Positions 20,563 to 28,548 of a stretch of DNA of 50,649 nucleotides are shown one piece after another. This DNA comes from a virus. A program made the position numbers and the translations under genes. The DNA lies in IMG/VR virus record IMGVR_UViG_3300005534_000003, positions 1-50,649 of that record; one strand, 5' to 3'. Position 1 is the stretch's first letter. Each line of letters begins with the position of its first letter. A model generated the notes under the pieces. The model worked only from the letters and a program-made list of their open reading frames with translations. It ran no database searches and was not told where the DNA came from.

Positions 20563-21598
20563 TTGGCATTCTTATAGTTCGATTTTCAACATGGGCCATA
20601 AGGCGATAGCAGATTTGCTCAAAGGGCCGGTATATGTCGAAGAGAAAGTGGACGGCTCACAATTCTCATTCGGCTTAATCGAAACATCCGAATTTGAACA
20701 ATCCCGAGGGAAAGAACCTTTTAAATTGCGGGTTCGTTCTAAAGGGGTTGAAATGGTGTTGGATGCGCCCGATAAGATGTTTTCATTGGCTGTCGCCACC
20801 GTAAAAGAGTTGAAAGATAAACTCCATCCTGGGTGGACATACCGTTGTGAATATCTTCGCGCACCTAAGCATAATGCTTTAATCTACAAACGTATCCCCG
20901 AGAAACATCTTATTATATTTGACATCGAAATCAACGAATGCGAGTTTCTTTCGTATCAAGAGAAGTTTGCTGAAGCTCAACGTTTGGGACTCGAAACTGT
21001 TCCATTATTGCACGAAGGAATTGTCAAAGACATCGAGGAATTCCGTCATTTCTTGAACTTGCAAAGCATTCTTGGTGGTCAAAATATTGAAGGCGTCGTA
21101 GTGAAGCCAGTAGGTTATGGCTTGTTTGGCAAGGATAAGAAAGTGCTTATGGGCAAATTCGTGAGCGAGGCATTCAAGGAAGTGCACGCACATATGTGGA
21201 AGGCCGACAATCCCACGGTCAATGACATTGTGGCAGCTCTTGGCACATCCTATGGCACACAAGCGCGTTGGCAGAAAGCTTTGCAGCATCTTTTGGAACA
21301 GGGGCTTATCACAGATGCACCGCAGGACATCGGCTTATTGATGAAAGAAGTACCAGTGGACATTAAGCGCGAGTGCCACGAAGAGATCATGGACAAGCTT
21401 TTCGCGTTTGCATGGCCGCACATATCGAGAATGGTCGTGCGAGGCTTGCCGGAATGGTACAAAGATTTGCTTTTGAAGAAACAATTTGAGAGGGAGGACA
21501 ACAATGAAAAAGCCCCCGTCGAACAAGCGGCAAGCGGTGAAGAAAATCAAAGTGTGCATTCGGGAGAGTCGGAAGCTGGCGCGGCAAATCAATCGTAA
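20555..21598 (+). CDS. RNA ligase (nucleotidyltransferase)
   Basis: 347 residues. Motif I EEKVDGSQ with nucleophile Lys31, motif III YRCEYL, motif IIIa LIIFDIEI, motif IV EGVVVK, motif V KVLMGKF. The order and spacing match Rnl2-type RNA ligases more than DNA ligases. The C-terminal 40 residues are acidic and disordered. Phage RNA ligases repair tRNAs cut by host defence nucleases; this phage carries its own initiator tRNA at 50407-50481. Overlaps the exonuclease gene by eight bases. Confidence 0.75.
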   Translation: MNSWHSYSSIFNMGHKAIADLLKGPVYVEEKVDGSQFSFGLIETSEFEQSRGKEPFKLRVRSKGVEMVLDAPDKMFSLAVATVKELKDKLHPGWTYRCEYLRAPKHNALIYKRIPEKHLIIFDIEINECEFLSYQEKFAEAQRLGLETVPLLHEGIVKDIEEFRHFLNLQSILGGQNIEGVVVKPVGYGLFGKDKKVLMGKFVSEAFKEVHAHMWKADNPTVNDIVAALGTSYGTQARWQKALQHLLEQGLITDAPQDIGLLMKEVPVDIKRECHEEIMDKLFAFAWPHISRMVVRGLPEWYKDLLLKKQFEREDNNEKAPVEQAASGEENQSVHSGESEAGAANQS

Positions 21599-21677
21599 AC
21601 TTGCATCATTGGCGGAATGGAACAAAGCCATTCAAGCGGCCAAGGAAGAATTGGTGAAACTATGCGGGCTAAAATGA
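21504..21677 (+). CDS. Small basic protein, 57 residues
   Basis: ATG at 21504 after GAGGGAGGA, out of frame inside the disordered end of the ligase gene. Strongly basic and helical (KKPPSNKRQAVKKIKV; RESRKLARQINRKLASL). The strong ribosome site and 79 bases beyond the ligase stop support it. Possibly RNA- or DNA-binding. Confidence 0.5.
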   Translation: MKKPPSNKRQAVKKIKVCIRESRKLARQINRKLASLAEWNKAIQAAKEELVKLCGLK

Positions 21678-21714
21678 TAGACTTATTTGATGCAATTATC
21701 GAAAGGATTATTTT

Positions 21715-21789
21715 ATGGTCACTAAGATAAAGAAATGTCGATGCAAGTATTGTCGGGAGCGTGAAGCATGGATAGACCTAGGGAGATGA
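21715..21789 (+). CDS. Micro-protein with C-x-C-x2-C, 24 residues
   Basis: ATG follows AAAGGA at seven bases. The product carries KKCRCKYCRERE, basic with three Cys, and ends in TGA overlapping the ATGATGATG series of the PrimPol gene. It may be translated mainly to couple ribosomes into that gene, or be a real metal-binding peptide. Confidence 0.4.
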   Translation: MVTKIKKCRCKYCREREAWIDLGR

Positions 21790-23360
21790 TGATGCAACAC
21801 GCATTACGCTACGCCGCCGATGGCTTCGCTGTGTTTCCCGTCTACGAACCGACGTGGAATCATCTTTTAGATGGTTGTGCGGCACTTGAATGTTCATGCG
21901 GGAAGTTTGGATGCAAAGGTAAACATCCGCGCACGGCAAATGGATGCACCGATGCAACGACGGATGCCGCTACGATAAAGGAATGGTGGACAAAATGGCC
22001 AAACGCGAGCGTGGGCATAGCGACTGGGAAAAAGAGTGGTTTAGCGGTAATAGATTTGGATGGTCCCGAAGGGATAATTTCGGGAAGACGTTTAGGGCTC
22101 TCATCATTAGTCACGGCCTTGACGGGGAGTGGCAGTCAGTTATTTTATGCGGACCCTGGGGGCCGACTAAAGAATTCTGTGAAGAAATTAGCGGGAGGGG
22201 TCGATACGCGTGGCGAAGGTGGCTATATAGTCTCCCCGCCAAGCCTTCATCCGAATGGAAAGAGATATTGTTGGAAAACAACACCACTATCGCGTATCGC
22301 TCTACCCCCACTCCCGCAAAGCCTCGCGGAAGAACCTTCAAAGCCAGCTGGATTGACGAGTACAATTCGTAAGCCTGATGGATGGATTGCTGCCGCTCTT
22401 GAGGAGATGAAAAAAGGCCATGTACACAATACTCTTATCAGTGTTCTCGGTAAATTTAGAGTACATAACTTCAGCGAAGAAGATACATTCAAGCTCTTGC
22501 ACCCTTATGCACTTGTTGACGGTAGACCCTATGAAGGACTTCGAGATAAAATTACAGAGATTTGGCGACGTTACCCGCAGACTAATACTGGGTCCGAGCG
22601 GTCTGAGTCAATAGATACATTCCTAGAGGATATAAAAGAGGTGGACTGGATATGCAAACCCTATATAGCAAAAAAATCAATCGGTTTCGTCGCTGGCTTG
22701 CCCGAAACACTAAAAACGTGGTTGTGTGCCGATTTAGCTGTGGAGTGTGCTCGGGGCGATGGCATGTGGCTTGGGATGTTTCCGGTGACAAACTGCAAGA
22801 TTTTATTCATCGACCAGGAGCGATGGAAAGGAGAAACGCAGAGGCGTTTCGGCTCCATCCTTGCAGCCAAGGGAATCTCCCATTCGCAACTCAGAGATTC
22901 ATTGAGTGTGAAATCTGGAACGACCATACGCTTAAACTTAGACTCCTCGTTCCAAGCTTTCCGAACAGAACTTCTGGAGATGCGGCCTGATTTAGTTATC
23001 GTCGATAGCTTTGTAGCCTTTCATACTGTGCCCGAGAATGATAAAGCGGAGATTCAAAAAGTGTTAGAACGAGTGAAATCGCTACGAAATGAAATTGGTT
23101 GTACGTTTTTATTCATCCACCATGAAAACAAGAATGCTTATCCAAACGGTGAACCGCAAGGCGAACCGAATATGAGCACTTTGTCTGGAAGCACAGGAAT
23201 ACCGGCTGCCGCTGAGTTTTGTCTCATTGTTCGTAAAGTTGAAGAGAATATGTCAATGGTTTGGCATGTCAAAAGCACAATGGCAAAAAAGACAAAACCG
23301 TTTTATGCTTCTGTGCAAGATGTGGATAATGGGATTGTTGTTCGCGGATTAAATGACTAA
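21768..23360 (+). CDS. PrimPol-helicase replication protein
   Basis: About 530 residues. The N-terminal primase-polymerase domain has ALRYAADGFAVFPVYEP, GKHPRT, TIKEWWTKWPNASVGIATG, the catalytic LAVIDLDG, GSGSQLFYADPG and VDTRGEGGYIVSPPS. The C-terminal RepA-like (RecA-fold) helicase has Walker A GLPETLKT, a Walker B-type FIDQE, LVIVDSFVAF and FLFIHHE. One protein thus primes and unwinds at the fork for the DNA polymerase at 26363. Starts at 21768 (GGGAG at eight bases) and 21792 (GGGAG at six) are both possible. Confidence 0.85.
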   Translation: MDRPREMMMQHALRYAADGFAVFPVYEPTWNHLLDGCAALECSCGKFGCKGKHPRTANGCTDATTDAATIKEWWTKWPNASVGIATGKKSGLAVIDLDGPEGIISGRRLGLSSLVTALTGSGSQLFYADPGGRLKNSVKKLAGGVDTRGEGGYIVSPPSLHPNGKRYCWKTTPLSRIALPPLPQSLAEEPSKPAGLTSTIRKPDGWIAAALEEMKKGHVHNTLISVLGKFRVHNFSEEDTFKLLHPYALVDGRPYEGLRDKITEIWRRYPQTNTGSERSESIDTFLEDIKEVDWICKPYIAKKSIGFVAGLPETLKTWLCADLAVECARGDGMWLGMFPVTNCKILFIDQERWKGETQRRFGSILAAKGISHSQLRDSLSVKSGTTIRLNLDSSFQAFRTELLEMRPDLVIVDSFVAFHTVPENDKAEIQKVLERVKSLRNEIGCTFLFIHHENKNAYPNGEPQGEPNMSTLSGSTGIPAAAEFCLIVRKVEENMSMVWHVKSTMAKKTKPFYASVQDVDNGIVVRGLND

Positions 23361-23468
23361 ATGGCCAATCGAATTCTTTATTGCTTTTGGTGCCATCGGC
23401 GAAATCGAAAAGGTTGTTGCGAAATTTGTTGGCTTGATTTCACTCGTTTCATGCTAGGGAGGGATTAA
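23361..23468 (+). CDS. Cys-rich mini-protein, 35 residues
   Basis: ATG directly after the PrimPol stop. YCFWCHRRNRKGCCEICWLD has two C-x2-C pairs eight residues apart, a knuckle-like zinc site with a basic loop. Its end supplies CTAGGGAGG for the HNH gene that follows. Confidence 0.5.
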   Translation: MANRILYCFWCHRRNRKGCCEICWLDFTRFMLGRD

Positions 23469-23828
23469 GTGCGGAACTTTTGGACTTTTGTAGAAATGAG
23501 ACCAAAAAGCGAATGCCTGTTTTGGAAAGGCTCTAAGAATCCCAAAGGTTATGGTTTGTTAGGGCCTCAATATAAACCGTATCGACGTGCTCATCGTTAT
23601 GCCTGGTTTCTATCGAATGGTCAAATACCGAAAGGTATGTTTATTTTGCATGTTTGCGACAATCCTAGTTGTGTAAATATTGGTCATTTAAAATTGGGAA
23701 CGGCAAAAGAGAATACCCAAGATATGATGGATAAAGGTCGTAATAACTATAATGCGGCAAGATTAAAACAAGTGGGATTTAAAAAAGGTAATCCTGGTTA
23801 TGGCTATAGGAGAAATAAAAATGCATGA
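23469..23828 (+). CDS. HNH endonuclease (HNH_3 type, GTG start)
   Basis: 119 residues, GTG after AGGGAGG. Shows CLFWKGSKNPKGYG, HRYAWFLSNGQIPKG, FILHVCDNPSCVNIGHLKLG and TAKENTQDMMDKGR, the usual order of phage HNH homing nucleases with the C-x4-C zinc site and catalytic His. It is more A/T-rich than its neighbours, consistent with later acquisition. Confidence 0.85.
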   Translation: MRNFWTFVEMRPKSECLFWKGSKNPKGYGLLGPQYKPYRRAHRYAWFLSNGQIPKGMFILHVCDNPSCVNIGHLKLGTAKENTQDMMDKGRNNYNAARLKQVGFKKGNPGYGYRRNKNA

Positions 23829-24252
23829 TTGGTCTGACGAAAACGTAGACTGGCAAGGTATAAATGATGCCGCCGAATATATCGGCGATTGGCTGAATAA
23901 GTGGGCACGGCTCGGAAATTCTCAAAAAGAAAAGTGGGGAACTGTTCGTGTCAATATTCTTTCGTTTGGTTGGCACGGAATTTATCCGATCTATCGACCA
24001 GGATATTATTGGTATCCAACATGGTGGCCTATGCGTTTAGATTTTTGGCTCGCAAATACTAAAGTTTGGCAGTGGTTTAATAAATTGGTTATTCTTCTTC
24101 AGCAAAGGGCTTATGTATGGATATATAAAAGAGCGGTACAGAAATGGCCCCATTTGTATAAAGAGATTGTTAGTCAAGCAGATTATGGGGAATTGTTTGA
24201 AGGGAAGATACCAGGCTATAAACACTCGGACTATTGGAGAACAGTGTGCTAA
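23821..24252 (+). CDS. Aromatic-rich conserved-type phage protein, 143 residues
   Basis: ATG at 23821 follows AGGAGA. Unusually rich in Trp and Tyr (YRPGYYWYPTWWPMRLDFW; AYVWIYKRAVQKW), with an acidic, Trp-containing N-terminus. It overlaps the end of the HNH gene by eight bases. The sequence looks soluble rather than membrane-bound. No function known. Confidence 0.6.
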   Translation: MHDWSDENVDWQGINDAAEYIGDWLNKWARLGNSQKEKWGTVRVNILSFGWHGIYPIYRPGYYWYPTWWPMRLDFWLANTKVWQWFNKLVILLQQRAYVWIYKRAVQKWPHLYKEIVSQADYGELFEGKIPGYKHSDYWRTVC

Positions 24253-24755
24253 AATTCATGCCTAAAAAGTATCTTCTCAAGGATGGTAGCATTTACTGGC
24301 ATAAATTGTATTTCGATTTGATGCCCGATTGGACCACAAAGGCTGGCCCCCTAGGTGGTAATTACAACTATGCCTATTATTTCGTTAAGCCGTCGAAATT
24401 GGTCGAAGATTGGTACTATCAAGCGAAATGGTTCATTCAGCGCGGATACCGAGGATACTCAGATAGTGATGTATGGGGATGGTATTCTCATATGGCTAGA
24501 ATCAATGTCGCGGCTTTACGGCGGTTGGCGGATAACAAGATAGGACATCCTTGCGGTATGACGATGAAAGGATGGCATATGCGCCTTCTCAAGATGGCAG
24601 ACGGATTTCAAGCAGTTATAGATGAGGAAGATGACATGATTTCGTACAAACGCCTTAGTCGCAAAGAATATTTATCATTATGTAGGCATCGCCAAAGGCG
24701 TCTTGAGGCGGGATTAAAATTGTACAGCAAATGTTTTCAAAACCTATGGGATTGA
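24246..24755 (+). CDS. Conserved-type phage protein, 169 residues
   Basis: I take GTG 24246 (GGAGA at five bases); TTG 24234 and ATG 24258 are alternatives. The core RGYRGYSDSDVWGWYSHMAR, then AALRRLADNKIGHPCG and WHMRLLKMADGFQAV, matches my memory of widespread uncharacterised phage proteins with a G-(Y/F)-S-D-x-D-x-W motif. Also aromatic-rich in its N-terminal half. Function unknown. Confidence 0.65.
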   Translation: MLKFMPKKYLLKDGSIYWHKLYFDLMPDWTTKAGPLGGNYNYAYYFVKPSKLVEDWYYQAKWFIQRGYRGYSDSDVWGWYSHMARINVAALRRLADNKIGHPCGMTMKGWHMRLLKMADGFQAVIDEEDDMISYKRLSRKEYLSLCRHRQRRLEAGLKLYSKCFQNLWD

Positions 24756-24763
24756 GGTATACT

Positions 24764-24955
24764 ATGACTAAAATTTGTCCTATTTGCGACTATGGCCTCA
24801 AAGACGGTGATGATGTGGTTGCCATCATGGTGGCCAAGTTTAAGATGTTAGACAGTGATACTACCTTTGCTATTGAACACCCAACAAGGTGTATTGAAAT
24901 TGTTCACAACGAATGTTTCGACTGGGAAGATTACCCTGAAGAGGAGAGTAACTAA
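24764..24955 (+). CDS. Small zinc-ribbon-like protein, 63 residues
   Basis: ATG at 24764 after GAGGT. CPICDYGLKDGDDVVAIMVA starts with a C-x2-C knuckle; HPTRC and HNECFDW supply later His and Cys ligands. The layout recalls phage zinc proteins that open with CPIC and end with VHxxC. Function unknown. Confidence 0.6.
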   Translation: MTKICPICDYGLKDGDDVVAIMVAKFKMLDSDTTFAIEHPTRCIEIVHNECFDWEDYPEEESN

Positions 24956-24956
24956 C

Positions 24957-25400
24957 GTGAAGAATCTGAAATACGACTGCTATCTCGCGGGAGCTATGCA
25001 CAAGCGGCTCGGACGAGATGTGCTTGCGGAACGCGAGAACGCAAAAGTGATTTGCAAGCAACTTGGCCTTAAATATTATGATCCGGCGGAAGACGAGTTA
25101 ATCAAACCCCATTTGGTCATTGATGCGAAGCCAGATATGCGGCGAATGAAATGGTATGTCGCGAAGGACTTTAAGAATCTCGACAAATGCAAATCCGTGG
25201 TGGTGCTCACTGGTGATAGCTCAAGTTCCGGTACCGCGTGGGAAATGGCTCGCATGTATTTCAAGCATAAGCGGCCCATCATCCTCGTAGCCCCACGTAT
25301 GTATGACCGGCAACTCACCAACTTCACAACGATACTCGCCACAAAAATATGTGCGACGCAGAAACAAGCGTTAGCGTATCTCAAACGGAGGCTAAAATGA
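24957..25400 (+). CDS. Nucleoside 2-deoxyribosyltransferase-like protein (GTG start)
   Basis: 147 residues, GTG after GAGGAGAG. CYLAGAMHK at the N-terminus, ENAKVICKQLGLKYYDPAED, KDFKNLDKCKSVVVLTGDSS, then SSGTAWEMARMYFKHKRPII follow the deoxyribosyltransferase/DUF4406 order: the glycine loop, a catalytic Glu in WEMA, and the substrate Asp. It would exchange bases on deoxynucleosides and adjust the nucleotide pool. Confidence 0.7.
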   Translation: MKNLKYDCYLAGAMHKRLGRDVLAERENAKVICKQLGLKYYDPAEDELIKPHLVIDAKPDMRRMKWYVAKDFKNLDKCKSVVVLTGDSSSSGTAWEMARMYFKHKRPIILVAPRMYDRQLTNFTTILATKICATQKQALAYLKRRLK

Positions 25401-25537
25401 AGGTATTTCGCGTCATAGATAATAGTGATTGTGTTCTCACAACCGCAGATGAGTTAACCGCATTGCGCTTGCTCCAAAGAATTATGGAAAAGCATGATGT
25501 GACGTGGGGCTGGGTAGATACTGAGGAGGTAAAGTAA
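25397..25537 (+). CDS. Small hypothetical protein, 46 residues
   Basis: ATG at 25397 after GGAGG, coupled as ATGA to the preceding gene. It reads as a beta-alpha-beta fragment (MKVFRVIDNSDCVLTTADEL; ALRLLQRIMEKHDVTWGWV). No family recognised. Confidence 0.55.
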   Translation: MKVFRVIDNSDCVLTTADELTALRLLQRIMEKHDVTWGWVDTEEVK

Positions 25538-25795
25538 ATGCCATACATCGACAAGGCTATACGGGCATCGTTGGAAGACGGTCGCAAAGCAACAAAACCA
25601 GGAGAATTGAATTTCTTAATTAGCGAGCTGGTGGATAATTACTTGATGGGAAGAGGAGTCTCATACACCTCGTTGAATGAGGTCATAGGTGTATTGGCAT
25701 GTGTTCAAGCAGAAATATACAGACGCGTAGCCGCGCCATACGAGGACAAGAAACAATCCGAGAATGGCGATGTATTTAAGAGTGTGTCTCGATGA
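25538..25795 (+). CDS. Conserved phage protein (DUF6899-like), 85 residues
   Basis: Directly after the preceding stop, with GAGG upstream. MPYIDKAIRASLEDG, GELNFLISELVDNYL, SYTSLNEVIGVLACVQAEI and YRRVAAPYEDKKQSENGDV closely match my memory of a helical domain family found in many phages and some bacteria. Its biochemical role is unknown. Confidence 0.75.
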   Translation: MPYIDKAIRASLEDGRKATKPGELNFLISELVDNYLMGRGVSYTSLNEVIGVLACVQAEIYRRVAAPYEDKKQSENGDVFKSVSR

Positions 25796-25950
25796 ATTGG
25801 CGACCGAAGCTTTGGTTTTTCAATTCGGGTAGTTCAGTAATCATCGCTGTCATATTCGCATCGGCGGGTAGGCCGATTTGTTTTGTTTTCGGAGCATTGG
25901 GTGCCTTCTATTGGCATATGGGAAATATAGCTATTGAACAGTACAAATAG
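25792..25950 (+). CDS. Small membrane protein, 52 residues
   Basis: ATGA overlap with the preceding gene. One or two hydrophobic stretches (SSVIIAVIFASAG and CFVFGALGAFYW) with a short loop. No family recognised. Confidence 0.5.
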   Translation: MNWRPKLWFFNSGSSVIIAVIFASAGRPICFVFGALGAFYWHMGNIAIEQYK

Positions 25951-25961
25951 GGAGAATAAAC

Positions 25962-26342
25962 ATGAGTTTTGACACGAAAGACAGTGGAAAACGCGAGGAA
26001 TTCACGACAGGAATGGTGAGGGACACACAAGATGACAAACCACGATATGATCTCATTGATGCGGTATTTCTCAAGCGTTGGGCCGAGCTTATGGCAAGAG
26101 GAGCACGAAAATATGGCGAGAATAATTGGCGAAAAGCTGCTACAGAAGAAGAACTTAGACGTTTTAAGGCAAGCGCAATTCGCCACATGTATCAATGGCT
26201 CAGCGGCGATCTTGATGAGGACCATGCCGTTGCAGTTGCGTTTAATTTGGCCGGAGCAGAAATGGTTAAAGAAAAACTCAAAATGCAAGTAAAAGAAAAC
26301 ACTTGTTTAACATGTGAAGGAACAGGAGAGATGCCATTCTAA
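25962..26342 (+). CDS. dATP/dGTP diphosphohydrolase-like protein (DUF5664 type)
   Basis: 126 residues, ATG after GGGAGAAT. The domain shows RYDLIDAVFLKRWAELMARG, ARKYGENNWRKA, RFKASAIRHMYQW and DEDHAVAVAFNLAGA, the conserved His/Glu/Asp helices of the phage dGTP_diPhyd_N family. The tail CLTCEGTGEMPF adds a C-x2-C. It probably hydrolyses purine dNTPs, balancing pools for the polymerase encoded next. Confidence 0.75.
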   Translation: MSFDTKDSGKREEFTTGMVRDTQDDKPRYDLIDAVFLKRWAELMARGARKYGENNWRKAATEEELRRFKASAIRHMYQWLSGDLDEDHAVAVAFNLAGAEMVKEKLKMQVKENTCLTCEGTGEMPF

Positions 26343-26362
26343 CTTACGAGGGCAAGCGCATC

Positions 26363-28177
26363 GTGGTCGTTGACTTCGAGACCTTCTATGATCGGAAGAG
26401 TGGCTACGACTTGAAGGCGATGAGCAACACAGAGTACGTGCGGGACAGCCGATTTTGGCCGCATGGCGTCGCTTATCGTTTCTTGGACGAAGACAAGACG
26501 CATTGGGTGACCAATCAGGATGGTTTCCCTGCGATGGTAGCATGGATCAACTCCGTGGATTGGAAGAATACTGTTGTGGTGGCGCATAATGCCCGCTTCG
26601 ACGGTTCCATCTTGGCGTGGCGATTCAATGTCAAGCCCTTTGCATGGTTGGATACTGTAGGGCTCGCTAAGGCGGTTTTAGGGGAGAATGTGTCGGGATA
26701 CTCCCTCAAACGCTTGGCTGAGTATCTTGGCTTGCCCGCCAAAGGGGACATATCGTGCGAGGGGGTCCGAGAGCCCTCGGCGGAGCAACTGGCGGCTCTA
26801 GGCGAGTATTGTAAGAACGACGTGGACTTGTGCAAGGGGATATATGAAAAGCTTATTTCGCAGTTTCCGGCAAGTCAACTCGGAGCTATCGACTGGACTA
26901 TCCGTGCTTTTGTCGAACCGGTACTTGTTCTTGACGCCGCAGTTCTGGAAAAAGGAGTGCAAAATGAAAAAGCGAGACGCGAGGAAGCCATCAAGAAAAG
27001 CGGGGTGGATAAGGCCATCCTCTCTAGTAATCAACAATTCGCGGCGCATCTTGCCGCGCAAGGGATACCAGTCCCCACAAAGCTTTCGAGCCGGACTGGT
27101 AAGCAGATTCCTGCGTTCGCCAGAACTGACGAGGGCCTTGCAAGACTCGCCATCGAAAACCCCGTCCTCCACGCCGCCCGCATCGCAAGCAAGTCGAACC
27201 TTCTTGAGACCAGGGGAGAGAGTCTTCTATCGGTGGCTAAGACTGGGACCTTCCCTTTTGATGTGGGCTTTTCGGGAGCGGTGCAAACACATCGTTACTC
27301 AGGTGGCTCCGGTGCCGGTGGAAATCCTCAGAACTTTACGCGCCAAAGCTTCCTACGAGACGCGATTTGCGCTCCTCGTGGACACTCTTTGGTTGTGGGC
27401 GACTTTGCCGCGATTGAATTACGACTCCTCGCATGGTTAGCCAAAGAACCCAAGCTTATGGGCAAAATCATAAACAACGAAGACATCTACTGTGACTTTG
27501 CTTCACTTAAATATGGACGCCGCATTACAAAATCAGACAAGATCGAACGCCAGTTCGGTAAATGTTCTATACTCGGGCTTGGGTATAACATGGGCTCCAA
27601 GAAATTCAGGTTTACAGTAAAGACGCAGACCGGCATGGACATAAGCGAGGAGGAAGCATGGAAGACAGTGAGCCTTTATCGGGATACATACTTCAATGTC
27701 CCGAAACTATGGGAGCAGACACATGCGCTTTTACCTTTAATCGCGACCGGCAGAGTTGGGTGTATCTGGTTTGCACCGTTCATCAAAGTTCGCCGAAACG
27801 CACTTATTTTGCCTTCAGGGTTGGAGATCAAGTACCCCAATTTGAGATTGGAGAATGACGAATGGGTCTACGATGTGTACCACAAGGTCTACGTCGCCGA
27901 GCCCACGAAGCTCTACGGCGGCAAAATCATCGAGAACATATGCCAGGCACTCGCCGGAGAGCTTTGCAAGGAGGCCATAACCCAGGCCGAAGCGGGCGGC
28001 CTCCGTTGCGTCGGCCAAGTGCACGATGAAATTCTCGCGGTCTGTGACGAGCGATACGACAGCGAAGCGGCAGGTCTGCTTAAAAGTTGCATGGAACGGT
28101 CACCTAAGTGGATGCCAACACTACGACTCAAAGCGGAGGTAGGATATGGCACGAATTGGAATGACGCAAAAGTTTAA
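26363..28177 (+). CDS. Family A DNA polymerase with 3'-5' exonuclease
   Basis: 604 residues from GTG 26363. Exonuclease motifs: VDFETFYD (residues 3-10), AHNARFD (74-80) and YCKNDVDL. Polymerase: RYSGGSGAGGNPQNF, motif A VVGDFAAIELR, motif B with KCSILGLGYNMG, motif C QVHDEIL. All metal-binding acids are present. The start may lie nine codons earlier at an ATT (26336), which has AGGAG at seven bases and would complete the first strand (TYEGKRIVVVDFET). It is the replicative polymerase of this phage, working with the PrimPol-helicase. Confidence 0.93.
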   Translation: MVVDFETFYDRKSGYDLKAMSNTEYVRDSRFWPHGVAYRFLDEDKTHWVTNQDGFPAMVAWINSVDWKNTVVVAHNARFDGSILAWRFNVKPFAWLDTVGLAKAVLGENVSGYSLKRLAEYLGLPAKGDISCEGVREPSAEQLAALGEYCKNDVDLCKGIYEKLISQFPASQLGAIDWTIRAFVEPVLVLDAAVLEKGVQNEKARREEAIKKSGVDKAILSSNQQFAAHLAAQGIPVPTKLSSRTGKQIPAFARTDEGLARLAIENPVLHAARIASKSNLLETRGESLLSVAKTGTFPFDVGFSGAVQTHRYSGGSGAGGNPQNFTRQSFLRDAICAPRGHSLVVGDFAAIELRLLAWLAKEPKLMGKIINNEDIYCDFASLKYGRRITKSDKIERQFGKCSILGLGYNMGSKKFRFTVKTQTGMDISEEEAWKTVSLYRDTYFNVPKLWEQTHALLPLIATGRVGCIWFAPFIKVRRNALILPSGLEIKYPNLRLENDEWVYDVYHKVYVAEPTKLYGGKIIENICQALAGELCKEAITQAEAGGLRCVGQVHDEILAVCDERYDSEAAGLLKSCMERSPKWMPTLRLKAEVGYGTNWNDAKV

Positions 28178-28376
28178 TCCTAGGACAAAGCAGTCATTGA
28201 ATGGCGAACTTGGCCTTATCATCGGAGAGATGGGTCGAGCTATGTGGAATGCAGATAGAAAATATATTGCTGAACAACCAGCATGTTCGCATGAAAGTTG
28301 GATTCGTTTTACTCCCGCAATGTGGGCAGTATGGAATAAATACGTGGAATTTTGCTGGAGGAATCCCAATGCTTAA
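28146..28376 (+). CDS. Hypothetical protein, 76 residues
   Basis: ATG after GGAGGTAGG, overlapping the polymerase end by 32 bases. Helical, with conserved-looking Trp residues (GEMGRAMWNADRKYIA; MWAVWNKYVEFCWRN). No family recognised. Confidence 0.55.
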   Translation: MARIGMTQKFNPRTKQSLNGELGLIIGEMGRAMWNADRKYIAEQPACSHESWIRFTPAMWAVWNKYVEFCWRNPNA

Positions 28377-28548
28377 GAGAATTGGTAGAGCTGTTTATCG
28401 TCGGGGAAAGCTTCACTTTGACGAGGTAGGATGGTCCATGATAAAAGATGTCGCCAAACGAACACATAAGTCGCCACGATGCGTCGTCATTGCCGCACTT
28501 ATGCGTTATGCAAAGTTGTATAATAATGGCAACAAAAGGATATTATAG
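28369..28548 (+). CDS. Small basic DNA-binding-like protein, 59 residues
   Basis: ATG at 28369 after GGAGGAAT. LHFDEVGWSMIKDVAKRTHK, then SPRCVVIAALMRYAKL, gives a short strand and two helices like a ribbon-helix-helix or other small DNA binder. Basic N-terminus. Inferred only from composition. Confidence 0.5.
   Translation: MLKRIGRAVYRRGKLHFDEVGWSMIKDVAKRTHKSPRCVVIAALMRYAKLYNNGNKRIL

Noticed and set aside
21671-21727. 18-codon frame between the basic protein and the 24-residue micro-protein
   Set aside because: Hydrophobic and short, no ribosome site of its own, and no Cys or other pattern to support it.
21944-22372. 142-codon + strand frame within the PrimPol gene
   Set aside because: A shifted reading of the primase domain; the primase frame carries all family motifs.
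25962-26342. A 2-aminoadenine (Z-genome) pathway
   Set aside because: The dATP/dGTP diphosphohydrolase-like gene invites the idea, but no PurZ-like synthetase is visible, and the family occurs widely without Z-DNA.
26844-27440. 198-codon + strand frame inside the DNA polymerase gene
   Set aside because: Lies wholly within the polymerase's conserved domain in another frame; composition is Arg/Ser-rich and no motif is visible.
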